The notes under the pieces: generated by a model | The model's database searches: none | What the model was told of the DNA's origin: nothing | The model's input: the letters and a program-made list of their open reading frames with translations, nothing else | In this document: piece by piece, positions 1-7,100 of the stretch | Numbering within the stretch: the stretch's first letter is position 1 | Layout: every line of letters begins with the position of its first letter | Position numbers and translations under genes: made by a program | NCBI GenBank assembly: GCA_964501985.1 | Contig: CAZCVY010000294.1 | Span: 1-7,812, forward strand | From: Bog-366 sp964501985 | GTDB taxonomy: Bacteria; Acidobacteriota; Terriglobia; UBA7540 | Direction of reading: 5' to 3' | DNA length: 7,812 nt

Positions 1-213
1 TTTTGGTCAGTGGGCTTGATTGGCATCGATAAAATGTCACTTTGTACGGCCTTTCGAGCGGTCAATTCGTCTCTTCCTCTCGCGACTTCCCGCCCGCTGG
101 AGCGACTTTCCCCGCCCACCGCGGGTGCGCAATTCGACTCAACCAACTACTAAACCAGCAATTTTGCCTCCAAACCTAGCGTCAAGGCCGACAGACTGTC
201 CGATAATCAACCG

Positions 214-238
214 AAAAAACGAGGTGCTCCTCTTTTTT
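214..238. terminator. Weak bidirectional terminator-like hairpin
   Basis: Six A residues (214-219) and a C precede GAGG (221-224), a four-base TGCT loop, CCTC (229-232) and six T residues (233-238). The GC core is only 4 bp, but the flanking A and T tracts extend the pairing with one bulge and supply a U-tract in either direction. It could end an upstream transcript outside the window. The short GC stem makes this uncertain. Confidence 0.3.
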
Positions 239-330
239 CTCCGGCGCCCTGGTTGCTTTCGCCTCCACTTGGCTGGGCCTGAGGAGACTTCGCGGACTTT
301 GAAGTGGCCCTGGGTACACTCCACTCCCAA

Positions 331-360
331 TTGACTATGCCTTTTTCCCGGACGTAACAT
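331..360 (+). promoter_or_regulatory. Candidate sigma-70-type promoter of the TPR gene
   Basis: TTGACT at 331-336 matches the -35 consensus at five of six positions. TAACAT at 355-360 matches the -10 consensus at four of six, with 18-bp spacing. The -10 element ends only 6 bases before the GTG at 367, so the predicted transcription start falls on or next to the start codon, implying a leaderless or nearly leaderless message. The prediction rests on hexamer resemblance alone. Confidence 0.3.
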
Positions 361-366
361 CGAGGT

Positions 367-1314
367 GTGAAGACGCACGCAAGACTCTATTGTATCGGCT
401 TCTTTCTTGTGTTGATTTGCCGTTGCCTAGAACCGGCCTTGCAAGCGCAAGAATCCGAAAACTCGCTCGCGGATCAAGTCCAGGCGGACATTCAATCTGG
501 GCATGTGGACGCGGCGCTGGACAAAGCTCGGATTGCCGTGGGCCAATATCCGGGCTCGTCGGACCTCCAGCAGCTTCTGGGCGTGGCCCTCTTCAAAAAG
601 GGTCTGAACCAGGACGCACGCTCGGCCTTTCGCCGGGCCATTGAGTGTGATCCCAGCATTCCTCAAAACTATTTTGACCTCGCGCTCGTCGACCTCGCCG
701 AAAGCCGCTATCCTGATGCCGCGAAGAATCTTGAAACCTATATGCGGCTCGATCCGATGAACGCCGAAGCCCACTTGCTGCTCGGACGGGCGTATCACAA
801 CCAAAACCAGACCCTCCCCGCGATTGCGCAATTCCAGCGTGCGCTCTCCCTCGATTCTGCCTTGCCGCTGGCACACTATCACCTGGGGTTTGCCTACCAG
901 AGCTTGGGGAATCTGGCGGCAGCGTTGGGAGAATACAATCAGGAGATTCAAATCAATCCCCGATATCCTGACGTTCACTGGCTGGCGGGGAACATCGAGC
1001 TGAAGCATGGAAACATTGAGGCGGCAGAAAAACTCTTTCGGGAAGGTGTTGAATTGAAGCCGCAGGCCTACGAGCCCCATTACGGCCTGGGGCAAGTTTA
1101 TGTTGCGGAAAAGCATTATGAGGAGGCCGAAGCAGAGCTGTTGACAGCCCTCCGATGCAACCCTCATAGTGTGGAGGCTCATTTCGCTTTGGCTCGCGCC
1201 TATCAAGAACTGGGGAAAAAGGAAGCGGCCGAGCACGAATTCCAAATTTGCGCCAAAATGCATGCGCAGGAAGAGAATCGCTCAGGGATCGCGGGCGCAA
1301 CATCCCATCCCTAA
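367..1314 (+). CDS. Exported TPR-repeat protein (eight TPR units)
   Basis: A 315-residue protein built almost wholly of tetratricopeptide repeats, which form helical superhelices that bind partner proteins. Residues 1-27 look like a Sec signal peptide: basic Lys2/Arg6, hydrophobic core 8-18, and likely cleavage after Ala27 (LQA|QE). One imperfect TPR lies at about 33-63. Seven consecutive exact 34-residue units follow (64-97, 98-131, 132-165, 166-199, 200-233, 234-267, 268-301), showing the usual G/A-Y/F-A pattern and a Pro near the end of most units. Only 14 residues follow. No enzymatic domain is present, so a periplasmic scaffold role is inferred. GTG at 367 is chosen because a stop lies in frame at 355 and later starts would remove the signal peptide. 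GAGG at 362-365 is only one base from the GTG, too close for a normal Shine-Dalgarno. The CRTAC1-type gene follows after 51 bases with no terminator, suggesting an operon. Partner and substrate are unknown. Confidence 0.9.
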   Translation: MKTHARLYCIGFFLVLICRCLEPALQAQESENSLADQVQADIQSGHVDAALDKARIAVGQYPGSSDLQQLLGVALFKKGLNQDARSAFRRAIECDPSIPQNYFDLALVDLAESRYPDAAKNLETYMRLDPMNAEAHLLLGRAYHNQNQTLPAIAQFQRALSLDSALPLAHYHLGFAYQSLGNLAAALGEYNQEIQINPRYPDVHWLAGNIELKHGNIEAAEKLFREGVELKPQAYEPHYGLGQVYVAEKHYEEAEAELLTALRCNPHSVEAHFALARAYQELGKKEAAEHEFQICAKMHAQEENRSGIAGATSHP

Positions 1315-1365
1315 ACTTGGTGATTGGGGCTGAACCAGGCATTAAATTCCGGGTGATAACCTGAC

Positions 1366-3180
1366 ATGCGTCGACTTGGACCAATCTTTCTATTAGCGCT
1401 CGGCGTCGGGATTGCGGGCGCGGCAGCGCTTACACTCTGGACGTTCTCCGGCCGCGCCGCCCAAGCATCCGCGAACTCCCCGCCGCTCCCCATCCATCAA
1501 TCTGCGGCGGAAACGGCCAACGTCGGTGGCCAACACGACGAATTTGTAGAGGTCGCGGCGAAATCGGGAATTAATTTCACTCTGACGAGCGGCGGCCCCG
1601 AAAAGCGCACCATCATTGAGGCCAAGGGCGGCGGGGGAATCGCGTGGATTGATTACGATAACGACGGCTTCCCCGATCTCTTCCTCGTGAACGGCTCGAC
1701 ATTCGAACACTGGAAAAACAGCGACAGCCCGCGCTCGCGCTTATATCACAACAATCGCGACGGAACATTTACGGACGTGAGCGAACATTCGGGTCTGACC
1801 CATACCGGCTGGGGCATGGGTGTTTGTGTGGGTGACTTCGACAATGACGAGTTCGACGATCTCTACGTCACTTACTACGGCGGGAATGTCCTTTACCGGA
1901 ACAACGGCAATGGTACCTTCACCGACGTGACCCAGAAGGCTGGCGTGCGCGGGAGAGGCTGGGGCATGGGCTGCGGGTTCGGGGATTATGATAACGACGG
2001 GCACCTGGATCTTTACGTTGCCAACTACCTTGACGTCGATGTCCTCAAGCTTGGTGGTATGGGTAGCGCGCCGAACTGCACTTACCGCGGAATCGCCACG
2101 TTTTGCGGACCGCGCGGCATGACAGGGGGACGCGACATCCTCTTCCATAATAATGGCGACGGAACCTTCACGGATGTCACCGAGCATGCGGGCATCGACA
2201 CAGGGAAGTATTACGGCCTGGGTGTGGTGTGGTGCGACTATGACCGCGATGGGCGGCCTGACATTTACGTGGCCAACGATTCCACACCCAGCTCTCTGTA
2301 TCACAATAACGGTGACGGGACGTTCACCGACGTTGGCGTCGAGGCCGGCGTCGCGTATAGCAGCGAGGGCCTGGAGCAAGCGGGCATGGGAACGGATTTC
2401 GCCGACTACGACAACGACGGATGGGGAGATTTGGTCAAGGGCAACTTCTCCGACGACAGCAAGAACCTGTACCACAACAATCGCGATGGCACCTTCACGG
2501 ATGTCGCTTATCGAGCCGGCCTGGGCGACGTCGGGTGGCTCTTCACCACGTTTGGAGCCAAGTTCCTTGATTACGACAACGACGGCTGGAAGGACATCAT
2601 GCTAGCGAACGGCCAGACCTTTCCCCAGATTGACCGCTATCAGACCGGTATCACCTATGCCGAGCGGAACCTGCTATTCCACAATCGCGGCGACGGGAAG
2701 TTTGACGAGGTGGGGTTGCAATCGGGGCCGGGGTTTGCTCTCCGCAAGGTCGGGCGGGGACTCGCCACAGCCGATTACGATAATGACGGAGACCTTGAAA
2801 TGATGGTCTCAACGATGAACAGCTCGCCAGAGCTGCTGCGGCACCTTCACAAAAATCCCAACCACTCGATCCTGGTAAAAACCGTGGGCGCCAAGAGCAA
2901 TCGTGACGGCATCGGCGCTGAGGTCAAGGTGATCGCCGGCAATCTGACTCAGTTTGACACTGTCCGCAGTGGGGGGAGCTATCTTTCTTCGAGCGACCTG
3001 CGGCTGCACTTCGGCCTGGGACCCAGAAGCGCCATTGACCGCATCGAGGTGCAGTGGCCCAGCGGCCAAACCGAAACTGTGGCAAGTCCTCCCATCGATC
3101 ACGTTTTGGTCATTAAGGAAGGCCAAGGCTTGGTGGCCTCGAAGCCATTCGCAAAACCAAAAGGCACTCCGCACTACTGA
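1366..3180 (+). CDS. Exported CRTAC1-type FG-GAP/VCBS repeat protein with ASPIC/UnbV domain
   Basis: A 604-residue secreted or surface-anchored protein. Residues 1-27 are a hydrophobic export signal or anchor after Arg2-Arg3. Seven Ca-binding-type motifs (DxDxDG and variants) begin at Asp96, 157, 207, 291, 347, 402 and 470. The second reads DFDNDE, losing the usual Gly. Six are paired with an N-N/R-x-D/N-G-T/K-F module (for example near 129-138, 179-188, 261-270, 313-322, 370-379 and 439-448), typical of FG-GAP/VCBS beta-propeller blades. Cys238 and Cys247 sit in a CxY...CGPRG insert that I recall from this family. Residues ~501-586 carry the ASPIC/UnbV signature: NRDGIGAEV (512-520), SGGSYLSSSDLRLHFGLG (535-552) and WPSG (564-567). 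ATG at 1366 has a weak GGGTGA upstream (1351-1356) and preserves the signal. Related genes often neighbour TPR genes in Acidobacteriota and Planctomycetes. Binding of Ca and of protein or glycan ligands is inferred from the family; no enzyme activity can be assigned. Confidence 0.92.
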   Translation: MRRLGPIFLLALGVGIAGAAALTLWTFSGRAAQASANSPPLPIHQSAAETANVGGQHDEFVEVAAKSGINFTLTSGGPEKRTIIEAKGGGGIAWIDYDNDGFPDLFLVNGSTFEHWKNSDSPRSRLYHNNRDGTFTDVSEHSGLTHTGWGMGVCVGDFDNDEFDDLYVTYYGGNVLYRNNGNGTFTDVTQKAGVRGRGWGMGCGFGDYDNDGHLDLYVANYLDVDVLKLGGMGSAPNCTYRGIATFCGPRGMTGGRDILFHNNGDGTFTDVTEHAGIDTGKYYGLGVVWCDYDRDGRPDIYVANDSTPSSLYHNNGDGTFTDVGVEAGVAYSSEGLEQAGMGTDFADYDNDGWGDLVKGNFSDDSKNLYHNNRDGTFTDVAYRAGLGDVGWLFTTFGAKFLDYDNDGWKDIMLANGQTFPQIDRYQTGITYAERNLLFHNRGDGKFDEVGLQSGPGFALRKVGRGLATADYDNDGDLEMMVSTMNSSPELLRHLHKNPNHSILVKTVGAKSNRDGIGAEVKVIAGNLTQFDTVRSGGSYLSSSDLRLHFGLGPRSAIDRIEVQWPSGQTETVASPPIDHVLVIKEGQGLVASKPFAKPKGTPHY

Positions 3181-3210
3181 GTTTTGCGAAATAGAGTGAC
3201 GGACTGCTTT

Positions 3211-3330
3211 CGTAGCGCGGGCAGCCTGCCTCGATGAATCGGGGTCCCGCCCGCTGGAGCGTGGGCATCTTGCCCACGCTCGGCGGGAGCGGGACGCTCC
3301 CGCGACAGCGGGCAGGATGCCCGCGCTACG
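3211..3330. repeat. 120-bp composite palindromic intergenic repeat
   Basis: The outer arms 3211-3230 and 3311-3330 are inverted copies of each other with one mismatch in 20. Perfect hairpins lie inside: 3258-3267 with 3271-3280 (10 bp, 3-base loop TCT), 3283-3291 with 3295-3303 (9 bp, loop GGA), and 3308-3314 with 3318-3324 (7 bp, loop GGA). The element lies 30 bases after the CRTAC1-type stop codon, where it could also act as a transcript 3' structure, although no U-tract follows. From memory, similar GTAGCGCGGGCA-type palindromes are dispersed between genes in Acidobacteriota and Verrucomicrobia, so a REP-like or MITE-like repeat is likely. Short frames crossing it on either strand (3174-3356 and 3234-3455) encode repeat-derived peptides and are not regarded as genes. 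Confidence 0.75.
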
Positions 3331-3722
3331 TCGGCATCTGTGACAAAAACTTCCAACCCTCAGTAGGTAGCCACAAGCGTCGCGACCAACGAACGCGTCG
3401 TTCCGGGTCCGGGGAAGAGTCTCTACTTCCGCCGCCAATCTCTTTTAGCGCCTGACCGTGGGCATGGTGTTTTTCGATCTAACCTGCGGACGTCCCTTTA
3501 CCTACCAGCCGCAAAAGCACTTCGACCCAGACTACCCAAAAATGTCAATTTCCATATTCCGTATGTGGGATTACGTATCTACACGAGTTCCTCTGGATAC
3601 GGCCCTGCTATCATATTCATTTTAAATGGGATTTACGTTAACAAAAAATCCTCCATATGGCACATGCTTTGCTCGGAGGGGAACTTCAGCCCTTTCGTCA
3701 CAACGACAAGAATGCAGCTCAG

Positions 3723-3753
3723 AGCCGTTTGAGCGTTCCATAAGCCGTTTGAG
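3723..3753. repeat. 11-bp direct repeat, 20-bp period
   Basis: AGCCGTTTGAG occurs exactly at 3723-3733 and 3743-3753, so the copies are 20 bp apart, about two helical turns, and would lie on the same DNA face. This could be a regulator-binding pair for a downstream gene, or a small accidental duplication. No known operator was recognised. Confidence 0.45.
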
Positions 3754-3768
3754 ATTTGGAATCTAACG

Positions 3769-3984
3769 ATGATGCCACTTTTAGATTTGGTTTTCCTCGC
3801 TGGGGCTATAGCTTTCTTGGTATTTAGCACGTTAATGAGCCAGCACCTTCTTGCCCGACTGACATATTGCCGACCAGAATACTTGATGTTAACCATAAAT
3901 AGAATCGATTGGACTTCCCTTAGGTCACAGTTTCACAATGGCGGGCCAGATCGAGTCTCGCCCAAGCTTGCACATTTGCGGTAA
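3769..3984 (+). CDS. Doubtful small membrane ORF (71 codons)
   Basis: If translated, this frame gives a 71-residue protein with a hydrophobic segment at about residues 4-24, plausible as a single membrane helix or uncleaved signal, followed by a polar tail with no recognised domain. It opens with two consecutive ATG codons (3769 and 3772). Only a weak GGA (3758-3760) lies at ribosome-binding distance. Its codon third positions are near balanced and its composition is poorer in GC than the neighbouring genes, which argues against a conserved native gene. It may be chance, or a recently acquired or decayed remnant. Confidence 0.2.
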   Translation: MMPLLDLVFLAGAIAFLVFSTLMSQHLLARLTYCRPEYLMLTINRIDWTSLRSQFHNGGPDRVSPKLAHLR

Positions 3985-4030
3985 CCTCTAGCCACGGCTC
4001 GTTGCTCGCGCAGGGATTTTGGGGCATGGA

Positions 4031-4050
4031 GTTCCCCCGTGGGGGGAAAC
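4031..4050 (+). promoter_or_regulatory. G/C-rich hairpin in the receptor leader
   Basis: GTT plus five C (4031-4038) can pair with the G-run and AAC (4042-4050), allowing one bulged A and a three-base loop. The stem ends 60 bases before the receptor's ribosome-binding site, with no U-tract after it. If the transcript starts upstream, the hairpin would stabilise or regulate the leader. No riboswitch class was recognised. Confidence 0.35.
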
Positions 4051-4110
4051 GCCTTAGAGAATTATTCTTACTGATTTAAATTAGCACTAAAACTTAGATG
4101 GACATTAAGC

Positions 4111-4115
4111 GGAGG
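4111..4115 (+). promoter_or_regulatory. Ribosome-binding site that fixes the receptor start
   Basis: GGAGG lies six bases before ATG 4122, an ideal Shine-Dalgarno arrangement. The in-frame upstream ATG at 4098 is preceded only by AT-rich sequence with no purine-rich site, and starting there would place this GGAGG inside the coding sequence. The start is therefore set at 4122. Confidence 0.85.
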
Positions 4116-4121
4116 AATCTC

Positions 4122-7100
4122 ATGAAAAGATGGACCCGAAGTAGCTGGCAAAGCATAGCCCTCTTATTGGTTTTGTTGTGCTGGTTGGCGACGAGCGCGC
4201 TGGCGCAAGTGACCACAGGAACATTCACCGGAATGGTGACCGACCCCTCCGGCGCGATCATCCCCAAAGCAACCGTGACAGCAACAAATGAGGGAACGGG
4301 TGTGGCCACGGTGCGCCCAACAAATGCCGAGGGTCTCTATAACATCCCTGAGCTCACACCGGGTTTTTACACGGTGAAGGCGGAAGCCCAGGGATTCAAG
4401 GCTCTTGTCAACACCCACATCGAGTTGACCGTGGGATACACTCAGCGGGTGAACTTCAAACTGGAAGTTGGCGCCATGACCCAATCGGTCACGGTTGAGG
4501 GCCAAGCCCCCTCGGTTGACACCGAGAGCAACCGCATGTCGGACCTCGTGACCGCCCAGCAGGTAGCGAACCTACCATTGAATGGACGCAATATTTTTCA
4601 ATTGATTCAGCTCGCGCCGGGCGCGGTGAACAGCACCGCTATCGACATGGAACCGGGGAACCGCGGCTTTACGGTTGTGGTAAACGGCGCCCGCGTGAAC
4701 ATGAACGGCTACCAGATCGACGGAATCTCCGACAAAGGACTTAGCGGAGGTAGCGACACGCAGCCGGCAGTGGATTCGGTTCAAGAATTCCGCGTTGATA
4801 CCGAAGTGTTGTCTGCTGAGTATGGAAGCACCGTGGGCGCCTTGACCCAAGTCTCCACCAAGTCGGGCACTAACCAGTTTCATGGCGATGCCTACGAATT
4901 CGTCCGCAACAATGACCTCGACGGACGCAGCTTTTTCGAGACGAATCGCAACCCCTTCAAGATGAACCAGTTCGGTGCTACTCTGGGCGGTCCCATCAAA
5001 AGAGACAAGTTGTTCTTCTTCGCCTCTTACGAGGGTGAACGCTCGCGTATTTTCATCCCCGAGTCGGAAGTCATCGAATCTCCCGAATTCACAAGCTTGG
5101 TTGAGACTAACGCTCCCAACTCCGTAGCGGCTTTGCTTTACAAGAATTTCCCCGGCCCGGCGCCGACCTATAACATCTCTACTCTCAGCCAGTACCTTAC
5201 CACGGTGAGTGGATCAAGCCCCTGCTTTGGACTGGCATCGATAACCTCTGCCTGCATTGCGGGTTATGGCCTTGATCCCACCACTGGTCTTGGTGCAGCT
5301 CTACTCGCCAGCCCCAACCTGCCGACCTTCGGCAGTGTGAACACTGCGGCCGCAGTGGAAACCTTCAACCAGTTCTATGACGGCAACCAAATAAGCGGGC
5401 GGATTGATTACAACGGTGATAAGAACAAGGTGTTCGGCAGCTACTTTTTTGACCGCTTCGCCGACCCCCATTACACCCCGGCGGCGAACGGCGGAGCGGC
5501 CGCAGCTTTGGTCGGCGTTCGCGGCTTCGCCAGCCCCACACACAATGATGACCCCCATCTGGCATTGAATTGGACGCGAACCATCAGCCCCAGCATGGTG
5601 AATGAGATGCGGGCCGGCTGGGTCCGCGACGCTGATGACATCGGCTCGAACAATTCAGGCGTTCCGGAAATCACGTTCTTCACCGGTGAAGTGGACTTCG
5701 GCAACTACTCGGGATATCCGCAGATCTTTCACGAGGAAGAATTCCAGTATTCCGACCTCGTGACGATCAGTCACGGAAAGCATACGCTGAAGTTCGGTGG
5801 CACCGGCCAGCGCAATTATGAAAACAGCGAGTTCAATGTGGGCCGGCCGTCGGACGAGTTCGAGGATAGCGTCGCCTTTGCCGCGGGCTTGCCCTCAGCG
5901 GAAATTGCGGGTGTGTCCCCGGGAACCGTCGATCCGGCCACCGGGATTTCCGAGGGAGGTGCGGCACTTGCCAGCAACATTCGCGCATGGCGCAATTGGG
6001 AATTCGGCCTCTTCGTCAACGACACCTACAAAACCACTCCCCGCCTCACTTTGACCCTTGGGCTGCGTTACGACCTTTACACGCGCCACACCGAAAAGTA
6101 TGGTCACGGTACCATATTTGTTCTCCCCACCGCCGCTAATTTGACTGAGCGCGTGGAGGGTGTAAACTGCTTCGAAGATATCTCGGGTGCTACCGGGGAC
6201 AATGGCGAACCGTGTAACAGCGGCTTTGAGGCCACCAAAGGATCTATTGCTCCAGGCGACCATCACGATTTTGGTCCGCGCATAGGGTTTGCCTACGACC
6301 TCTTCGGCGATGGAAAAACCTCGCTGCGCGGCGGCTTTGGCATCTCGTACAACGGCGAGGTCTACAACCCCATCTCCAACTCGCGGTGGCAGCCGCCCTT
6401 CTACTCGTTTAATTTGGCTTTCTGCTCGACGGGGATTAACAATCCGGGTGCGGGAAACACCGACACTTGCATCTTTGGACCGACCAACGGCGCCGCTCCC
6501 AGCTACACCGGGGCTCCCTCAAACATTGGTTCCGGGCCAGCGGGCGCGACTGCGAACGCCTTTGCCGGAAATATTCAAGGCTGGAATCCCTACAATGCCA
6601 ATGCTTCCTACCTGACCGGCGTCGTCCTCCAGAACGACTTCAGTGACCCCTACGTTTACGGGTCGCAAATCAGCTTGGAACACCAGTTCGCCGGCGGCTT
6701 TGTTCTTAAGACTTCGTGGGTAGGCACCTTTGGTCACAAGCTCATCCGCGCTGAGGACATCAACCGGTATTTTGATTCCGTGAACCTGGGCCCGTCGGCC
6801 TGCGCGGGAACTGGCTATGCCAATTGCCTCTTCGGCCACATCCGGGCCTGGGAAGACGCCGTAAACTCCAACTACAACGCCCTCCAACTGGTCTTGGACC
6901 GAAGGATGAGCAAGAACCTGGAACTGCACTCGAATTACGAATGGTCGAAATCGCTTGACGCTCGCTCCAGTTGGCACGACGCGGCCACCACCTCCAACGG
7001 CGCCGCCGAAGGTTATAGCGAAGATCAGCAATACCCCGGCCTCGATTACGGTGATTCGGTCTTTGACGTGCGCAACCGCTTCAACCTGAGCGCCGTCTAT

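Larger units (their letters stand above)
1..366. other. Upstream non-coding region
   Basis: No convincing gene is visible in these 366 bases. The longest forward open frame (20-334, TTG start) would give a proline- and arginine-rich peptide with no recognisable domain, no ribosome-binding site and no family resemblance. The reverse frame at 139-378 is rich in Arg and Lys and equally unconvincing. What can be supported is a weak hairpin with A- and T-tracts at 214-238, a promoter-like hexamer pair at 331-360, and a short stretch at 88-119 resembling part of the repeat found at 3211-3330. The region is probably the gap between an upstream gene outside the window and the TPR gene. Confidence 0.6.
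3331..4097. other. Long intergenic region before the receptor gene
   Basis: This stretch has visibly lower GC than the flanking genes, especially 3540-3900 and 4054-4097. It holds no gene with clear support. It does contain an 11-bp direct repeat with 20-bp period (3723-3753), a doubtful small membrane ORF (3769-3984) and a G/C-rich hairpin in the probable receptor leader (4031-4050). I could not pick a convincing -35/-10 pair for the receptor. The AT-rich stretch 4054-4096 is the obvious melting region but lacks good hexamers. No tRNA or known riboswitch signature was recognised. Confidence 0.6.

Noticed and set aside
20..334. 104-codon forward frame before the TPR gene
   Set aside because: It has a TTG start with no ribosome-binding site, a low-complexity Pro/Arg-rich product and no family resemblance.
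427..1263. Long reverse-strand frame (278 codons) antisense to the TPR gene
   Set aside because: It is a by-product of the periodic TPR codons with no recognisable domain, and the sense frame is unambiguous.
1741..2475. Long open reverse-strand frame (244 codons) inside the FG-GAP gene
   Set aside because: It mirrors the repeated Asp/Asn/Gly codons of the sense gene, giving a Val/Ile-rich low-complexity product; the sense frame has clear domains.
1744..2506. Tandem DNA repeats such as CACAACAATCGCGA at 1747 and 2473
   Set aside because: They are explained by repeated FG-GAP blades in the encoded protein and diverge at synonymous positions, so they are not a separate DNA element.
3211..3330. 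CRISPR array
   Set aside because: The repeated strings are inverted hairpin arms of different lengths, not regularly spaced direct repeats with unique spacers.
3388..3402. Small inverted repeat AACGA/TCGTT around ACGCG
   Set aside because: The five-base stem has no U-tract or recurrence and is well within chance for the composition.
2809..3438. Reverse-strand 209-codon frame spanning the ASPIC/UnbV end and the repeat
   Set aside because: Half is antisense to a conserved domain and half is translated palindromic repeat, so it is not a plausible gene.
3234..3455. Forward 73-codon frame across the repeat
   Set aside because: Its N-terminal half is translated repeat sequence; it has no ribosome-binding site or domain.
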